From Ophiura sarsii (lineage: Eukaryota; Echinodermata; Ophiuroidea; Amphilepidida; Ophiuridae): 64,000 nt of DNA. Made by a program: the position numbers and the translations under genes. This document shows, piece by piece, positions 47,366-58,998 of this stretch. The notes under the pieces are model-generated. The model was not told where the DNA came from. It did no database searches and saw nothing but the letters and a program-made list of their open reading frames with translations. Location: contig CM069455.1 in assembly GCA_035610835.1 (NCBI GenBank), forward strand, positions 18,117,874 to 18,181,873, written 5' to 3'. Position 1 is the stretch's first letter. Each line of letters begins with the position of its first letter.

Positions 47366-47640
47366 GAGCTAATATACAACTAAGTTGTTTATGGTGATTA
47401 AAATCGGCCTATGCTAAACAGAGGTTGCTTCAGTTTTTCACATTAGTAAGGGGCTTATTACTGGGATTTCTTTCTTTCTTAGTTTTTAGATTTTTAGGTT
47501 TGAAGTAAGCTCAGCTTAAAAATCAGGCTTTTCAAGATATTACTTATAGTCACAAGACGTTTGTATTTACAACGACAGTCATAGCATGCATGCAATGCAA
47601 CGGTATAGTACGATCATCAATACGGTCGGACAGTCGGGCG

Positions 47641-47777
47641 CAGGGGCGTAACTAGAGGGGGCAGGGGGGATTCCCACCCCCCATCCTGTCAGAAGGCCCC
47701 TGATGCTACCCCTAAATATATATACAAAAATTAGTCGGTTATGCCTCCCCTGATCAGAGGCATTGCATGTCCCCCGC

Positions 47778-47813
<36 letters not shown>

Positions 47814-47846
47814 ACACCACCGGAATTGAAGACCCTTACGCTACTG
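47641..47846. mobile_element. Decayed hAT-like MITE with 35-bp poly-C
   Basis: The left end CAGGGGCGTAACTAGAGG is loosely inverted at the right (CCTTACGCTACTG). C run at 47779-47813. Flanking 8-mers match at five of eight positions. Frames crossing the C run are artefacts. Confidence 0.6.
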
Positions 47847-50484
47847 GTCGTTGTTTTTTCCTCTTCGAAATTTTCAAAAAAGAAATTCAAACAATCAAAA
47901 ACACAAGTATTTTTCAACTTTTTTCAACAAAAAAAAGAAAGAAATTATGTAAGATACGAAAAAAATGAAAAGGTGTGTGACAGCTATATATACCGAATCA
48001 GTATATATCATTCTTCGAAAATGAAATTATGGCTTGGAATGCATACAAAAACAACATTATTCTTGGTAAAACCATCAACTATACTTACGTCATTCTCTTA
48101 AATAGTCTTAAGATTCTCTTGGTCGGGGTTGTTACATCAATTACACTTACCCATATCTGCCAATATGGTTAGGAGGAGGGGGATGCTGTCAGTTCACACT
48201 GATTGACAAGTACAGGGAGACCTTTTTTGCGTCATATTTCTTTGAACAGTTGAAAGTGAAACAACCCACAACTTATAATTCGAAAATCTTCATGAATAAA
48301 TAACATAGATGTGACCCGTTTTGACCCCGGGGTTTTAACCTTTCCACTATTGACTTATACAGTTATCTTCCCCCGTTGAAGGAAGGAAGTTCAAAGTTCA
48401 ATCAGGGGCAAGTAAACAAAATGTGTGACGTCATGCCGATCGTCAGAATGATGAGATGAGATGAGATGTATAAATCATTTGTTGTTGGGTTTTTTCTTCA
48501 ATTTCGACTCGATGAAATTGCGCTTTTGGTCAAGGATGTTGTGTTGTTTTTACAATCCATCGAATTCCAATAAAATGTGATTATCATGATTATTGATCAA
48601 TATTTCTGTGAATAATTAAATGCGTGTAACCTTATTCTTAAGATTAAGAAGAGATAAGACGCCTTTCAAACAGTCAGGTGTTCATTTCATATGAAAGGCC
48701 AAGGTGACGAAAAAAGACAGTCTATTTTGTTTCTAGAAAGATTAGATTTTACACATTTTCTCAAATACTTTCAGATTTCTTTTTAAATTAAATAATCACA
48801 TTGTGACAAATTTGCACAAATTTTACAAATATGTGATACTAAATTGTTCAAAACAGTTTTTAAAATGTTCAAATTTATTCAAGATATTCGCAAAAAAAAA
48901 TTTGATTATTTTTTTAAATAGATTTTTGGGACATTTTCAAAACATTTTTTTTAGATTTGTCTTGAAATGTAATAAATTTATTTAAAAAACACAAACAAAC
49001 AACGGGGAACAGCCTTCTTTTCCCTTGACCAAATTGCAATTTAATTGTCATATTATTACAGAAAACCAAGGATACGTCCCTAGAATATTGTCAATTTGCT
49101 GACATGCCCGTCGTACAAACAGAGCGATTAATTATAATTTTCTCGGAAAAGACGGAATCTTGTTATTTGCGTATTAATAACGCTCGTTGTACCGATGGTC
49201 ATGAGTATAAAACACTTGAAGTGCATATTTCACTTATTTGTCTGTTCACAGAATTACCAACCTGCAAAAATAGTAAATTGGTTACAATTTAGATTAGTAA
49301 TATTATAAAACCATTTATTGAGGCCGTTTAGACATACAGAAGCCCTATATAGAGTTTCCTGCTGCAGGATTAATTAATAATTGATTATCAATTAATAAAT
49401 TACTCACAATACACCCATGATTGCTTTTAATTATCCATGATGAATTACAACCATGTTGTTTGTTTATTCACCTTGGAAGTGATCCAAGTCAGTAAAAATA
49501 CAAGATTTGTTATTAAACTGTCATTTTAAAAGGAAAAGATGCCAAATAATTAAATCAAATCATATAAGTAAATATTTTGCCATTTTCAGTTTGGACGAGG
49601 GCGGTTAACAGGAAACTAAGAATCAATTGTGAAGGGCCTTAAGTAAAATTTATTAGATGAGAACATATCTTAAAATGTGATGTGAAAGAGCAGTAAAGTG
49701 TCACCCATTTTATTTTTGAGGTGTTTAGAGTGACGTGTTGGCTCTAACAGTAATATTTTCTCTCCCTCTTTTCATAATGATTTTTCAGCCTTGTAATCGT
49801 GATTGCGACTGTATTATGTATAAGATAAATAACATTGTATGGCAAAATTAAGAGAAACAAATAAATGTCCATAAAATAAAACGACCGCAGTTCTCACTAT
49901 CATCATGATCATGACTATATAGTCGACTGTCTACCGTAGATCATGTTGTTGATGAACTACTTCATCTGGAAAGCTATCAAGATGCATTCAGGTTCAATAA
50001 ACCATATAGCTATAGCTATGGCTGCAACTACGATCAAATAGCCACTATTTCGTAAATATTATAATAGCACATACAAAGCCAATCCAGAATTCCACAAATT
50101 TCACTTATTGTACAGCTTCAGAATGCTATAAATTTGACATCGTAAATAACCTGATTAATTTCAGCATTGTAATTATTACCCAACTTGGTGTGTGTGTGTT
50201 TAATAGTAGATGATTGTCTATTAGTATGGGTGAGTGAGTGAGAGGTGTCCTACTGTGAAAGTGGTGTGTAGGGTAGAGCTCTGCCACATAAATCATCACT
50301 AAAATAGTCACTGTCGATGAGTGCTATTAATTCCTTAGCACTCGGCAGCTACGCTGCCTCGTGCTATAAGTCATACTAAGGGATATTGTTGTATCCAAGA
50401 CAACAATACTGAAGAGGAATATTTTGTGTGTGCATGCATAAGTCCTAATTGTTATATTTTATTGTTGTCCTATACAAGCTTTGT
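47847..50484. other. Long stretch without recognised genes
   Basis: AT-rich, with TTTTCAAAA-type low complexity at 48730-48990. A GATGAGATGAGATGAGAT run lies at 48450-48468. Frames up to 112 codons (near 47763) run through homopolymer tracts. Nothing supportable. Confidence 0.45.
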
Positions 50485-51921
50485 GATCAGTCAGGTTTAC
50501 GGAGAAAATTTAACCGAGTAGGGCCTACGTAAATTTACTGGACACGTGACTCCTGCTGATCTGGTTCGAAACGAGACGGAGAAAGATTCCGGGATTTGAA
50601 CCCTTCATACATACATACATACGAGAGGCTTTTATACCGCGCCATTTCTAAAAGACACGGCGCAAAATATATACACAAAAATACATGAAAATCTACGTGG
50701 CATTGCAAAAGCAATAACAGAGAAATCGAACAAGATTAAATAGAAGCAATCAGATTTGTGAAAACAGGTGATGTTTGAGAGCTTTCTTAAACACTGTAAC
50801 AGAGCGTGATGTGCGGACTGCAACTGCAGGTAAGTCGTTCCATTATAGTTGGTGCAGCATAGAAGAAAGCTATGTCAGCAGCTGATGCAAGAGTCCGGTT
50901 ATGAATTTTGTGTTCTGTTAGACGAGACAAATCGGATGCAGAACGCAATCCCTCTCGCCCTGGTGAGTACAGAGTCAGGCCAGATGTTAAGTAAGCCGGA
51001 CCCAAACCTGCGAGACATTTGTAAATGTATAGCATGGTCTTGAAGTAGATGCGCTCCGTCACATAGCCAGTGCAGTTGTTTCAAAAGTGGGGAAGCATGT
51101 TCTCTTTTTTGCAACACGGAAGATTAGCTTCGCAGTCCAGTTCTGCAAAACTTGCAGACGGGCAATTTCTTTAGCATTAGCACCCATGAGTAATACATTA
51201 CCATAGTCTAGTCTGGACAGAACAAGAGAACGGACAATGTCATTGCATGTGTTGAAATCAAGAAAGCGACGAATTCGCAAAATGTTCCTCAGATTGAATG
51301 ATACACTACTGACTACTGCGAAGAGTTCAAACCTGCCTGGACATAGTCGTATGGGTATCAAATATGACTCCTATGTTTCTCACAGTCTCAGATCAGATGG
51401 GTGAATGATTTCATTACCAATTGTCAGTTGAGGCAGACGGCGTTTATGCGGTGAAATGGCTACGAACTGTACAATAGTATATTATGAGGGCAACACAAGT
51501 AATGGAAAGAAACGGGATAGGGCAAAAATCATTAACATTCGAGACGGCCTAATAAACTGGTTGACTCGGAACTACATCACATTAGACAGATTTTTACCGA
51601 CGGAAATCCAAGTTACATTGATTTTAAAACCGATTTTAGACCTATTTCAACTTTTCAAGCGATGCTTAGTGAAAGGGGGAGTGGTTATGATCGCAAGGAA
51701 TACGTCAACTCTATCGATCATGCATCCAAAGTTCATCAATAGGCTAGCATGAATAGAATACTGCTGGTAACCCCAATCGACAATAATCTTCGATGGCTGA
51801 CGACATCAACAGCATGTATAAATGACGTAATGCAGTCAGCGCTTAACATGGTCGCCTCCACTTAGTCACGTGTCCAGTAAATTTACTCGATTATATTTTC
51901 ACCGTATACCTGACTGGTGAT
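50485..51921. mobile_element. TIR element containing a LINE fragment
   Basis: ATCAGTCAGGTTTACGGAGA at the left, continuing to GTAAATTTACTGGACACGTG, is inverted at the right (CACGTGTCCAGTAAATTTAC ... CCGTATACCTGACTGGTGAT) over about 60 bp. Most of the inside is a minus-strand LINE fragment, either inserted or captured. Element class unknown. Confidence 0.75.
50605..51490 (-). pseudogene. CR1/L2-like LINE, 3' end of reverse transcriptase ORF and tail
   Basis: On the minus strand, frames in succession give PQLTIGNEIIHPSDLRL (about 51430-51380), then VIFDTHTTMSRQV, then FNLRNILRIRRFLDF, IVRSLVLSRLDYGN (about 51240-51197) and RLQVLQN, then PLLKQLHWL (about 51085), then RIYFKTMLYIYK and GLTLYSPGREGLRSASDLS, ending near 50780. 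These are the landmarks of the post-catalytic region of CR1/L2-type reverse transcriptases. At least two frame changes and a stop make it a dead copy. It is 5'-truncated: the catalytic YADD part is absent. The 3' end is a (CATA)n tail at 50606-50622 on the plus strand, consistent with the microsatellite tails of this clade. Confidence 0.85.
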
Positions 51922-52745
51922 GATACATAGTTTTTGAAAATTGAAGTAGTAGTTTTGAAAATATGATGAAAAGAAGGCACATATCTAAATACTCTTTAAC
52001 CCGAGAACCGCCCAATACGAGAATGGATTTATAAAACTGGAATAGCCCATACCTAAATCTGCAAGGAAGACAACCACCTGCTGTACTCTAGATACAATAA
52101 GCGGGATTAAATTTACACAGGACAAAAACAATTAAATTGAAACCTGAGATGAATAATCGTATTATCACCGCATCAGTCTTATATCGATTTTTAACACTGG
52201 TAATGTATAAACATTAATATAATACTAAAACAAGGCGCAAAAGACAAAACTTGTTTGTCGTTTATACCAAGGAGTTATCTTAGTTTTTACTCCTTGTTTA
52301 TACTGACCTATTTTCTTTATAATATGCTACAGTAAAGTATGTGCCTTGTCCCTGATTTAAGATCATAATTAAAATATTCATATGATTCACGCGTTTATTG
52401 ATCAAACCCCAGGTATCGGTATGCGCTGACAGTTACTACATATTTGAAGTTATAGAGTTTATATGGACGCCATCTTTAAAAATGGCGGACCAAATCACAT
52501 TTTGAGCACCCTGGTAAGGGCCGTGCGTATAGTGATGACATGAAGGATACGGCCTAACGTGATCTCCTATCACGCTTCGATGGTTTGTAAGATATATAAA
52601 CCATGCTAAAGTATTTCTTATAGAAGCTTAATCACCATAGATGACCAATCACTGACCATCGCAGTGTTCCAGTTCCTGTTCATTCGATCCCTTAACCATG
52701 TAATAACTGATCGATCACATGAAATAGTTTCATCAGTAATTCAAA
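51922..52745. other. Unannotated stretch
   Basis: No gene or repeat boundary recognised. Confidence 0.4.
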
Positions 52746-53135
52746 GGAAAATTCCAAAATGGAAACTTACTAACTTTTCCATACGGGTTTCAACAACATA
52801 TCTGTTGTCTTCCTCAATGGATTGTGTTTGATCCAGAGCTAAAGTGTTTCTAGTCTGTTTCTTGATGACCAGAAACCAGAAACACCAGATGGATTCGCGA
52901 ATCTATTTGGATTAGGAGGAGAGGCGGTAACAACCAACAAAAGCACATTATGAACGGCGACGAGGGGGCTTACCAACTCAGTCATCTTTACGACCCACTG
53001 ATCCAGTAGTACGTCATCATCAACATCTAATGACGTCATCAAGAAACAGACTAGAAACACTAGCTCTGGATAAAACACAATCCACTGCGGAAGACCCGTA
53101 TGGAAAAATTAGTAAGTTTCCATTTTGGAATTTTC
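52746..53135. mobile_element. Foldback element with about 120-bp arms
   Basis: GAAAATTCCAAAATGGAAAC at the left and TTTCCATTTTGGAATTTTC at the right are inverted; the arms continue through CATACGGGT-TTC and ACACAATCCA, AGAGCTA, GTTTCTAGTCTGTTTCTTGA. The loop of about 150 bp contains ATGACGTCAT. A 79-codon and a 60-codon frame are chance. Confidence 0.85.
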
Positions 53136-54205
53136 TTCGAAAATTTCATAATGATCGTTCACAATTATACCGATTGTCTATGAATAGGCGGATAAACATG
53201 TTACCCTTTTGATATTTAGTCTTGCGCCTTCTGCTTGCTTCTCTTATACCATCCCTCTAGTATTAACAAGCTAGCTAACTAGATTCAATCCGCGAAATTC
53301 TTTTGTCAAATACTATCCCCGGGATACTATCACCCTTTCTTTTAAAAAACCCCGTATAGCTGCACCATGCCAGAATCATTTGAGGGAAATTATTTTCATG
53401 TTTTGGAAACAAAATGAAAATGTGTCATGCTGTTTCTCTGCACGGTCTAAAATCTTCTTATACTATAGGCCTACTAGCTATACATCTTTTTAGAAAATGC
53501 ATTTTGTGGCAAGAATGTGGTTGAGATCATGCATCGAAAACTCCAGAAATGAAAAAGACAAGACATACATATGTCATCCACGGCATCAGTGTGCTACGAC
53601 GTTTAACCGGTTTATGTTTTCATCATTTCAAATTCCTACTCACATCACGTGAGCATGGCGAGAGTTGAGGGGGAGAGTGTGGCACAGTGCCAAGATAGTC
53701 CGTCCAGAAGGACACCCGCCATTGATTCGATGTTCGAAGGACGAGTGCGAACCGCAGCTCCGCCAGTGCTCCGATCTGGCGCGCGAGTGAACTCTTGACG
53801 GACTATGTTCGGATTCGGAGTGAAAGCAGGTGATCCGTCAGCGTAGCGATAGTAAATTATACGTCTAGACGTGGGTGTGTTGACGAAAGCTGGCAAGGTG
53901 CCAAGAAAATACGAGGAAGACGGCGAAGACGCCTCAGCAGACGATACATTTCTTCAATTCCCGCGCATCTCATTTGAATATTTTATGAAACGAATTACGC
54001 CGCGCCTCATATTATGCCGCTAGATGGGGAGAGAATGATTCATGGAGAACACGAGAGTTGAGTGTCTTACGCGTAAGTAAGCCTCATACATTATAGAAAG
54101 GAGGCCAAGGGGGGACCACTAGACTTGGGCTATATGACGAGTTACAAATATATCATTTCTGAGATGACGCACTTAATTTTGTTATACAACAAAATGAAAG
54201 CTGTA
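53136..54205. other. Stretch with a G+C-richer segment at 53640-54070
   Basis: CpG density rises in this segment (GAGTGCGAACC, GATCTGGCGCGCGAG, GAAGACGGCGAAGACGCC). A minus-strand 83-codon frame (53896-53645) is open through it but has no recognisable domain. It could be a 5' exon or promoter region of an unseen gene; no splice partner was found. Confidence 0.3.
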
Positions 54206-54325
54206 AAAGGAAATTATAGGGCATAATTCTGTTATACCCTACACACCAACATCGGTAGTATGCGTCGTTCTTAAAAATCATGCACTATGAATACCTCTGT
54301 GAAGGGTATAACAGAATTACTCTCC
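54206..54325. repeat. Short inverted repeat with AGGGTATAACAGAATT arms
   Basis: AATTCTGTTATACCCT (54224) and AGGGTATAACAGAATT (54302) are perfect 16-bp inverse copies. The right arm with CCTCTG-GAAGGGTATAACAG is also present in the TTAA element at about 46308-46338. Confidence 0.75.
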
Positions 54326-54650
54326 ATTATAGTTTGGTATTGATTGTTTATCATGATTGAAACAAGTTGCCAGTATAGTGAGTTTAAATACGGCGTATCG
54401 ATCGGCATACGCAGCTCGTATCCTGGCGGGGTGATTTGTATTGTGTGGGTGCGACCGTGCGAGTGTTGCTGCTAAACTTACGCTGTATATGGCGTATAGC
54501 CATTGAAATTGGTCGAAACCTGACGTTGATGGCGTTCACGTTGGGTTAGTTACAGCTCGTCGCCTATCACGGAACTACAACCCTGTCTCCACTTGAAAAC
54601 ACTTATATATATATACCCAAAAACGTCTGAATAAATGCGTAACTTTACTA

Positions 54651-54988
54651 TTAAAGGAACACAATGTCATGTTGATTTTTAAAATTTTAATTTACTTCAG
54701 AATTCAAGGTGAACATTAAAAATTGCCATTATTGTTGTTTTTACTAAAACCCCAGCAAAACTCGATTAAACAATGTTGGAATACCACCCTAAACCATGAA
54801 AAATGTTGGTTGCGGCTCTACCAGCATTTTTGAATCGACGTTTTGCATACAAAGAGGGCTGATTTTTCTTAATCCTTATAAGTTCATACATCTAATACAA
54901 TTGTAAAAATACACAAATCCCAGTTTTGGTCATATATTTTTGTAATTGAGGGCGCTGCCTCCACCACATCTCGTAATGCCCCCTTTAA
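54651..54988. mobile_element. Possible TTAA element with AGG ends
   Basis: TTAAAGGAACACAATGTCAT at the left and GTAATGCCCCCTTTAA at the right share only about 7 bp of inverted terminus, but both ends have TTAA and the length fits the other TTAA families here. Confidence 0.4.
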
Positions 54989-55329
54989 ATAACGATTACT
55001 TCTGTAAATAAATACATGTGCTCATCGAATATGCTACGTACAGTATTGGATACTCTAATTATATAGATCTAAATGATTGAATGAACAAATATATAACAAC
55101 GCAAAATCAATGACGTCTAGATGTATAAAAAAGAGGTCTCAAGTGTTTCAAACTCCGAATTGATCGAATGATAAATCAACTAATAAATGATAACTTCTGC
55201 TGAGAATAAAACCTCGCGCACTTCAAACTACTTTGAGTTGTCGAGATTATTAAATGAAGTATTGTGACGACACTGTGATGACTGCTAAAAATAAACTAAT
55301 AATTCAATAGTTTTTTAAGACCTAAGAAA

Positions 55330-56440
55330 ATATTCGGAGAATCGAAATTGTCTTGTAATTCGTAGCCTCTTCCTTCCGAGAGTATCCACATTGAATGTGA
55401 CAATGCCATGACTACTCTAGTCAATTTTAAATATTAGAAAATACTTTAAAGTCTGAAAGGATTGAAATTGACTAGATGAGAATATGATCATTCTATTTAT
55501 GAATCTCCCTCGTGCCTCTTCCTTCCGTGAATATACCGATCACGTGATGTCGCGTGAACTTTATAAGAGATTTGCAGACGATTGGTTTTCATTTCCCACC
55601 CGCCCTAAAAAGACTATCGATTCAATCTTCCTGTGTGTAGCTATAGTTCCTCCTGTGGCCTCTTCCTTCTGAAAGCTTCTGGATGATTGTGACAGTGTGA
55701 TGAATCAAACTACTAATTTGTTTTAAAATTGATTTTAAGATCTCAGAATATACATGTACTCATAGTCATAGGATCGAGAGTGTCTGGAGGGAAGTCAACT
55801 TAAATATGCCTGTCACGTGATGTCGCATATGCCTCAGGGCTAGGCACAAGCAGAAGATTCATCCGGAATAAAGGTTTCATTTCTAGAAAAAAATATATCT
55901 TATAATATACCTAAAAGTCTAAAAGGATCGAAAGTGTCTGGATGGTATAATGTGATCTAATTGCATGTACCTTCTTTCTTTCTTCCGTAATGGTAACTAT
56001 GCCTGTCACGTGATGTCGTATGAGCCTCAGAGCTATAGGCACAAGCAGGAGATTCATCAGGAATAGGTTTCATTTCTAGAAAAAAATGAGATCTTTATTA
56101 ATATACCTAAAAGTCTAACAGGATCGAAAGTGTCTGGATATTATAATTATGTAATGTATGTATCTTCTTTCATTCTTTCCGTAAACATGGTAAATATTAT
56201 GCGCGCCTGTCACGTGATGTCGCGTGAGCCTCAGAGCTAGGGGCCGAAGTTACTTCGGGAAAGCGTTTCATTTCTCGAAAAAATGAGATCTTAGAATATA
56301 CCTAAAATTCTGAATCGAAAGTGTCTGGATGAAATCTACTTGCACGTATCCTCTCGTATAGCCTCATCATCCTTACGTAAATATGCCTATCACGTGACGT
56401 CGCGTGAGCCTCAGGCGAGCACAGACGATACATTCACTTC
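55330..56440 (+). repeat. Tandem array of 180-270-bp units with a CACGTG palindrome
   Basis: Five units contain TCACGTGA (55540, 55813, 56006, 56210, 56390), usually in TCACGTGATGTCGCGTGAGC. Each also has a CTTCCTTCCGTAA-like word before it and GAAAGTGTCTGGAT, GATTGAAA or TTTCATTTCTAGAAAAAA after it. A more degenerate unit precedes at about 55365. Non-coding. Confidence 0.85.
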
Positions 56441-57240
56441 GAGAATTGGTTTTCATTTCCCGCCAATGGCGATATGTTACAATTTATTCTACTATACTAC
56501 TATAGTACTTAGACTTGTCGGGTTTATTTTAGGGGAACGTTTTTGCTTCGATCGTGGATGGAGAAGTACATGTCGTAGCCTACATAAACCTCTAACTTGC
56601 AAAAGTAAATTCAAGGAAAATGGCACATAAACTGTTGTTGAGCATAAAACGTGATAAAAACACCTGAAACCCCGAATGCTTCTCTTATTTCCTTGTATCA
56701 AAATAAGTACAATATGCTTAATAAACATAATGAACATTTTTGTATGCATAATACAGTCCTGTATTCCGTAATTGTAACCTTTTTTAAAACATGTTTAAAG
56801 CAGTAAGCAGCTATGAACTTTCTAAGGCATACTATACCTGGTTGTATCTTGAACAACGGCTTCAAAAAGCATTGACAACCTAACTATTCATGATTGAATG
56901 TTAAACAGCATCAAGCCATCCTATATATATACATTATCACAAACATTGAATGTTTAACATTAGTCATATATTTCGATAACACGGACATGAGGTATACGAT
57001 GCAAGCATTCCGCATTGCTTGTAGCGATACATATTACGTTTGTTTTACAGATTAAGTTGACTGATTAATAATGTTATAATTTAATAGCGACTGGTCGAAT
57101 ACGCGGTTAAAGGTAGTCATCATGTTCATTTTAAAAGCATTCAAAGTTTATATAAGCAATCTTTATCAACTCGGTTGTCTAGTACTAGTAGGCAACATCT
57201 ATTAATGATATTGTGCTATAATTATAGTGGTAAACTTAGG
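56441..57240. other. Unannotated stretch
   Basis: AT-rich; no gene recognised. It may include interior parts of a degraded Penelope-like element ending at 57295-57535. Confidence 0.35.
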
Positions 57241-57540
57241 TAGTTTATTATCTTCTTTATAGTTCTTACCACTTTTGTTTTTATAATTTTGTCCCTGATG
57301 AAGGGTGGTTTATCCACTTGAAACGTCGGTCTTTATTGTTACGTTACATATTATTTGTAGCACAGCAATTTGTATTGCTTTTCCAAGTGCATTTCCGTGT
57401 GTTATTGTTTTATCGCGTTATTCTCCCTCGTCGTTGCCTGAGTTAGTGAGTTTCCCCACACCCAGTTGGCATATCAATATCATGCTGTTACTCTCTTTGA
57501 ATCTTTATCAAACAATTTTGATATTGATTTAATAAATACA
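57241..57540 (+). mobile_element. 3' end of a Penelope-like element with hammerhead-type core
   Basis: CTGATGA (57295-57301) and GAAAC (57320-57324) flank a possible stem (AGG-TGG with CCA-CTT, one bulge), followed by four bases and GTC (57329-57331). Penelope-like retroelements are known to carry hammerhead ribozymes with a minimal helix III of this shape. Helix I pairing upstream and downstream is not evident, so this copy is probably inactive. The 75-codon frame over it is not meaningful. Confidence 0.5.
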
Positions 57541-58409
57541 CTGATTGAAATAAGTTTTCACATTGCCAACAACATTATTTTTAACTAAAAGTGATCGATC
57601 TTTATATCGTCGATCACTTTTTCAAATCTTAATGGAAGTATTCGCCACTGAAAACTTACCTTTTCCTCTTGGTTTGGCGCCATTTTTCAGATGAAATATA
57701 TTCTAACCAGTACTTAGGTTTGAATGCAATTTTGGTTTGTGTTCCTTCAAAATTTTGCAAAAATCTTTTTAAAATATTCATTTAAACAAAATGCAGATTC
57801 CGAAATTTTAGGAAAATATTTGACATATACCGTATTTAAAATTTCAATTCTTCAAATATGTTATCCAAAAGTCGAGAGTCTTGTTAAAGTCTAGGAAATT
57901 GTACAACTGAATCTTTTATACTTGTACTATTATTATAGTTTCCTTCACCATCCCGTGATGTTTAACTTGTACTAGCATTTCCATTCAATGTAAGAAAATC
58001 AGTACGTGTAAGAGTCCAACCCATGACGCTGCCGTTTCCATTGACGTAGTTCGTACCCTACGGTAATTAACACATACGAATACCAATACCTGAAAAAAGG
58101 GTATTTCTTACTTAGTCCCGCCAATTCTTTTCCCGCCACTGCGGGCTAGATAAATGGGCTAAATATGCGCGTGGGCAACTTCAATGAAATGAATGTTACG
58201 GAACACTCTGTGAATGAATGTAGTAGAAATAAATAACGCTGGAGACGTAAGCAAAAGAGATTCTTTTTTTTTAAATTATAGACGGGATGGTCCAAAAGAT
58301 GGATGTTATTTTTTCATGAGACATATTGCACAGAGTGTTGAGGGCATGAGGCATGGCAGTTTTGATATATTTCTAAACTTAAAGAATAGTAAAGCTTTGA
58401 AAACGAATC
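57541..58409. other. Unannotated stretch
   Basis: A short hairpin, AAAGTGATCGATC with GATCGATCACTTT-like partner, lies at 57588-57622. No gene recognised. A 98-codon plus frame (58214-58510) runs into the next MITE and is not credible. Confidence 0.4.
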
Positions 58410-58669
58410 TTCATACTTTCCACGCGGCTATTTGTCTTACTGGCCATTATACAAAACATTTTTTTCAGAAACCTTTCTCAACTTTCAAAATCTATCTCAA
58501 GAATTACTGAATCAAATCAATACTAGGCATGTGTACTTATTTCAATGCATTTCTCACGGTGATACCAAATAAGGTGATGAAATTCAATAATGGTGACATA
58601 TTTAAAACATTTTGTTTGACATTTTGGAACTGTCGTGTCTGCAGACAACTGCCGCGTGGAAAGTGTTAA
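58410..58669 (+). mobile_element. TTAA-flanked MITE, CACTTTCC family, copy 6
   Basis: Degenerate left end (TTCA then TACTTTCCACGCGGC); right end GCCGCGTGGAAAGTG then TTAA. Interior ACTAGGCATGTGTACTTATT and GTCTGCAGACAAC match the family in the orientation of copies 1 and 3. Confidence 0.87.
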
Positions 58670-58855
58670 ACTGAGAAAAGTAGCAAGTTGCATTTTATTA
58701 TAATGCTCAAAGAGTAGTAGTTTGTGCCCAGTGCTGGAATTTTCAATTTTTTTTAAAAGTTGTGATTTTCTGATTACATAAAATCCATGGTGGATTGAAT
58801 AAAATAGTATAGGCCTACACACATTTGTGTGTAACATTTCATGCTCATCTTAGCA

Positions 58856-58998
58856 GTGGCGTACCGACCGGGGGGGCAGGGGGGGCAAGTTGCCCCCCCC
58901 CCCCCCTGGGTCCAAATACCGGGACGCTAAATTCCCAAGACCGGGTCGCATAATTTGCATAAGGAAAAAAAAATAGGGCCTAAAACACTGAGGAATTG
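58856..58998. mobile_element. Left end of a hAT-like MITE, cut by the assembly gap
   Basis: CAGTGGCGTACCGACCGGGG followed by G-run, GCAAGTTGCC and C-run closely parallels the start of 45917-46141. The right end would lie in or beyond the run of N. Confidence 0.7.

Noticed and set aside
47579..48101. 112-codon frames with long Gly or Pro runs
   Set aside because: They depend on a 35-bp C run inside a decayed hAT-like element.
53645..53896. 83-codon minus-strand frame in a CpG-richer segment
   Set aside because: No recognisable domain and no paired exon; kept only as a note on the stretch.
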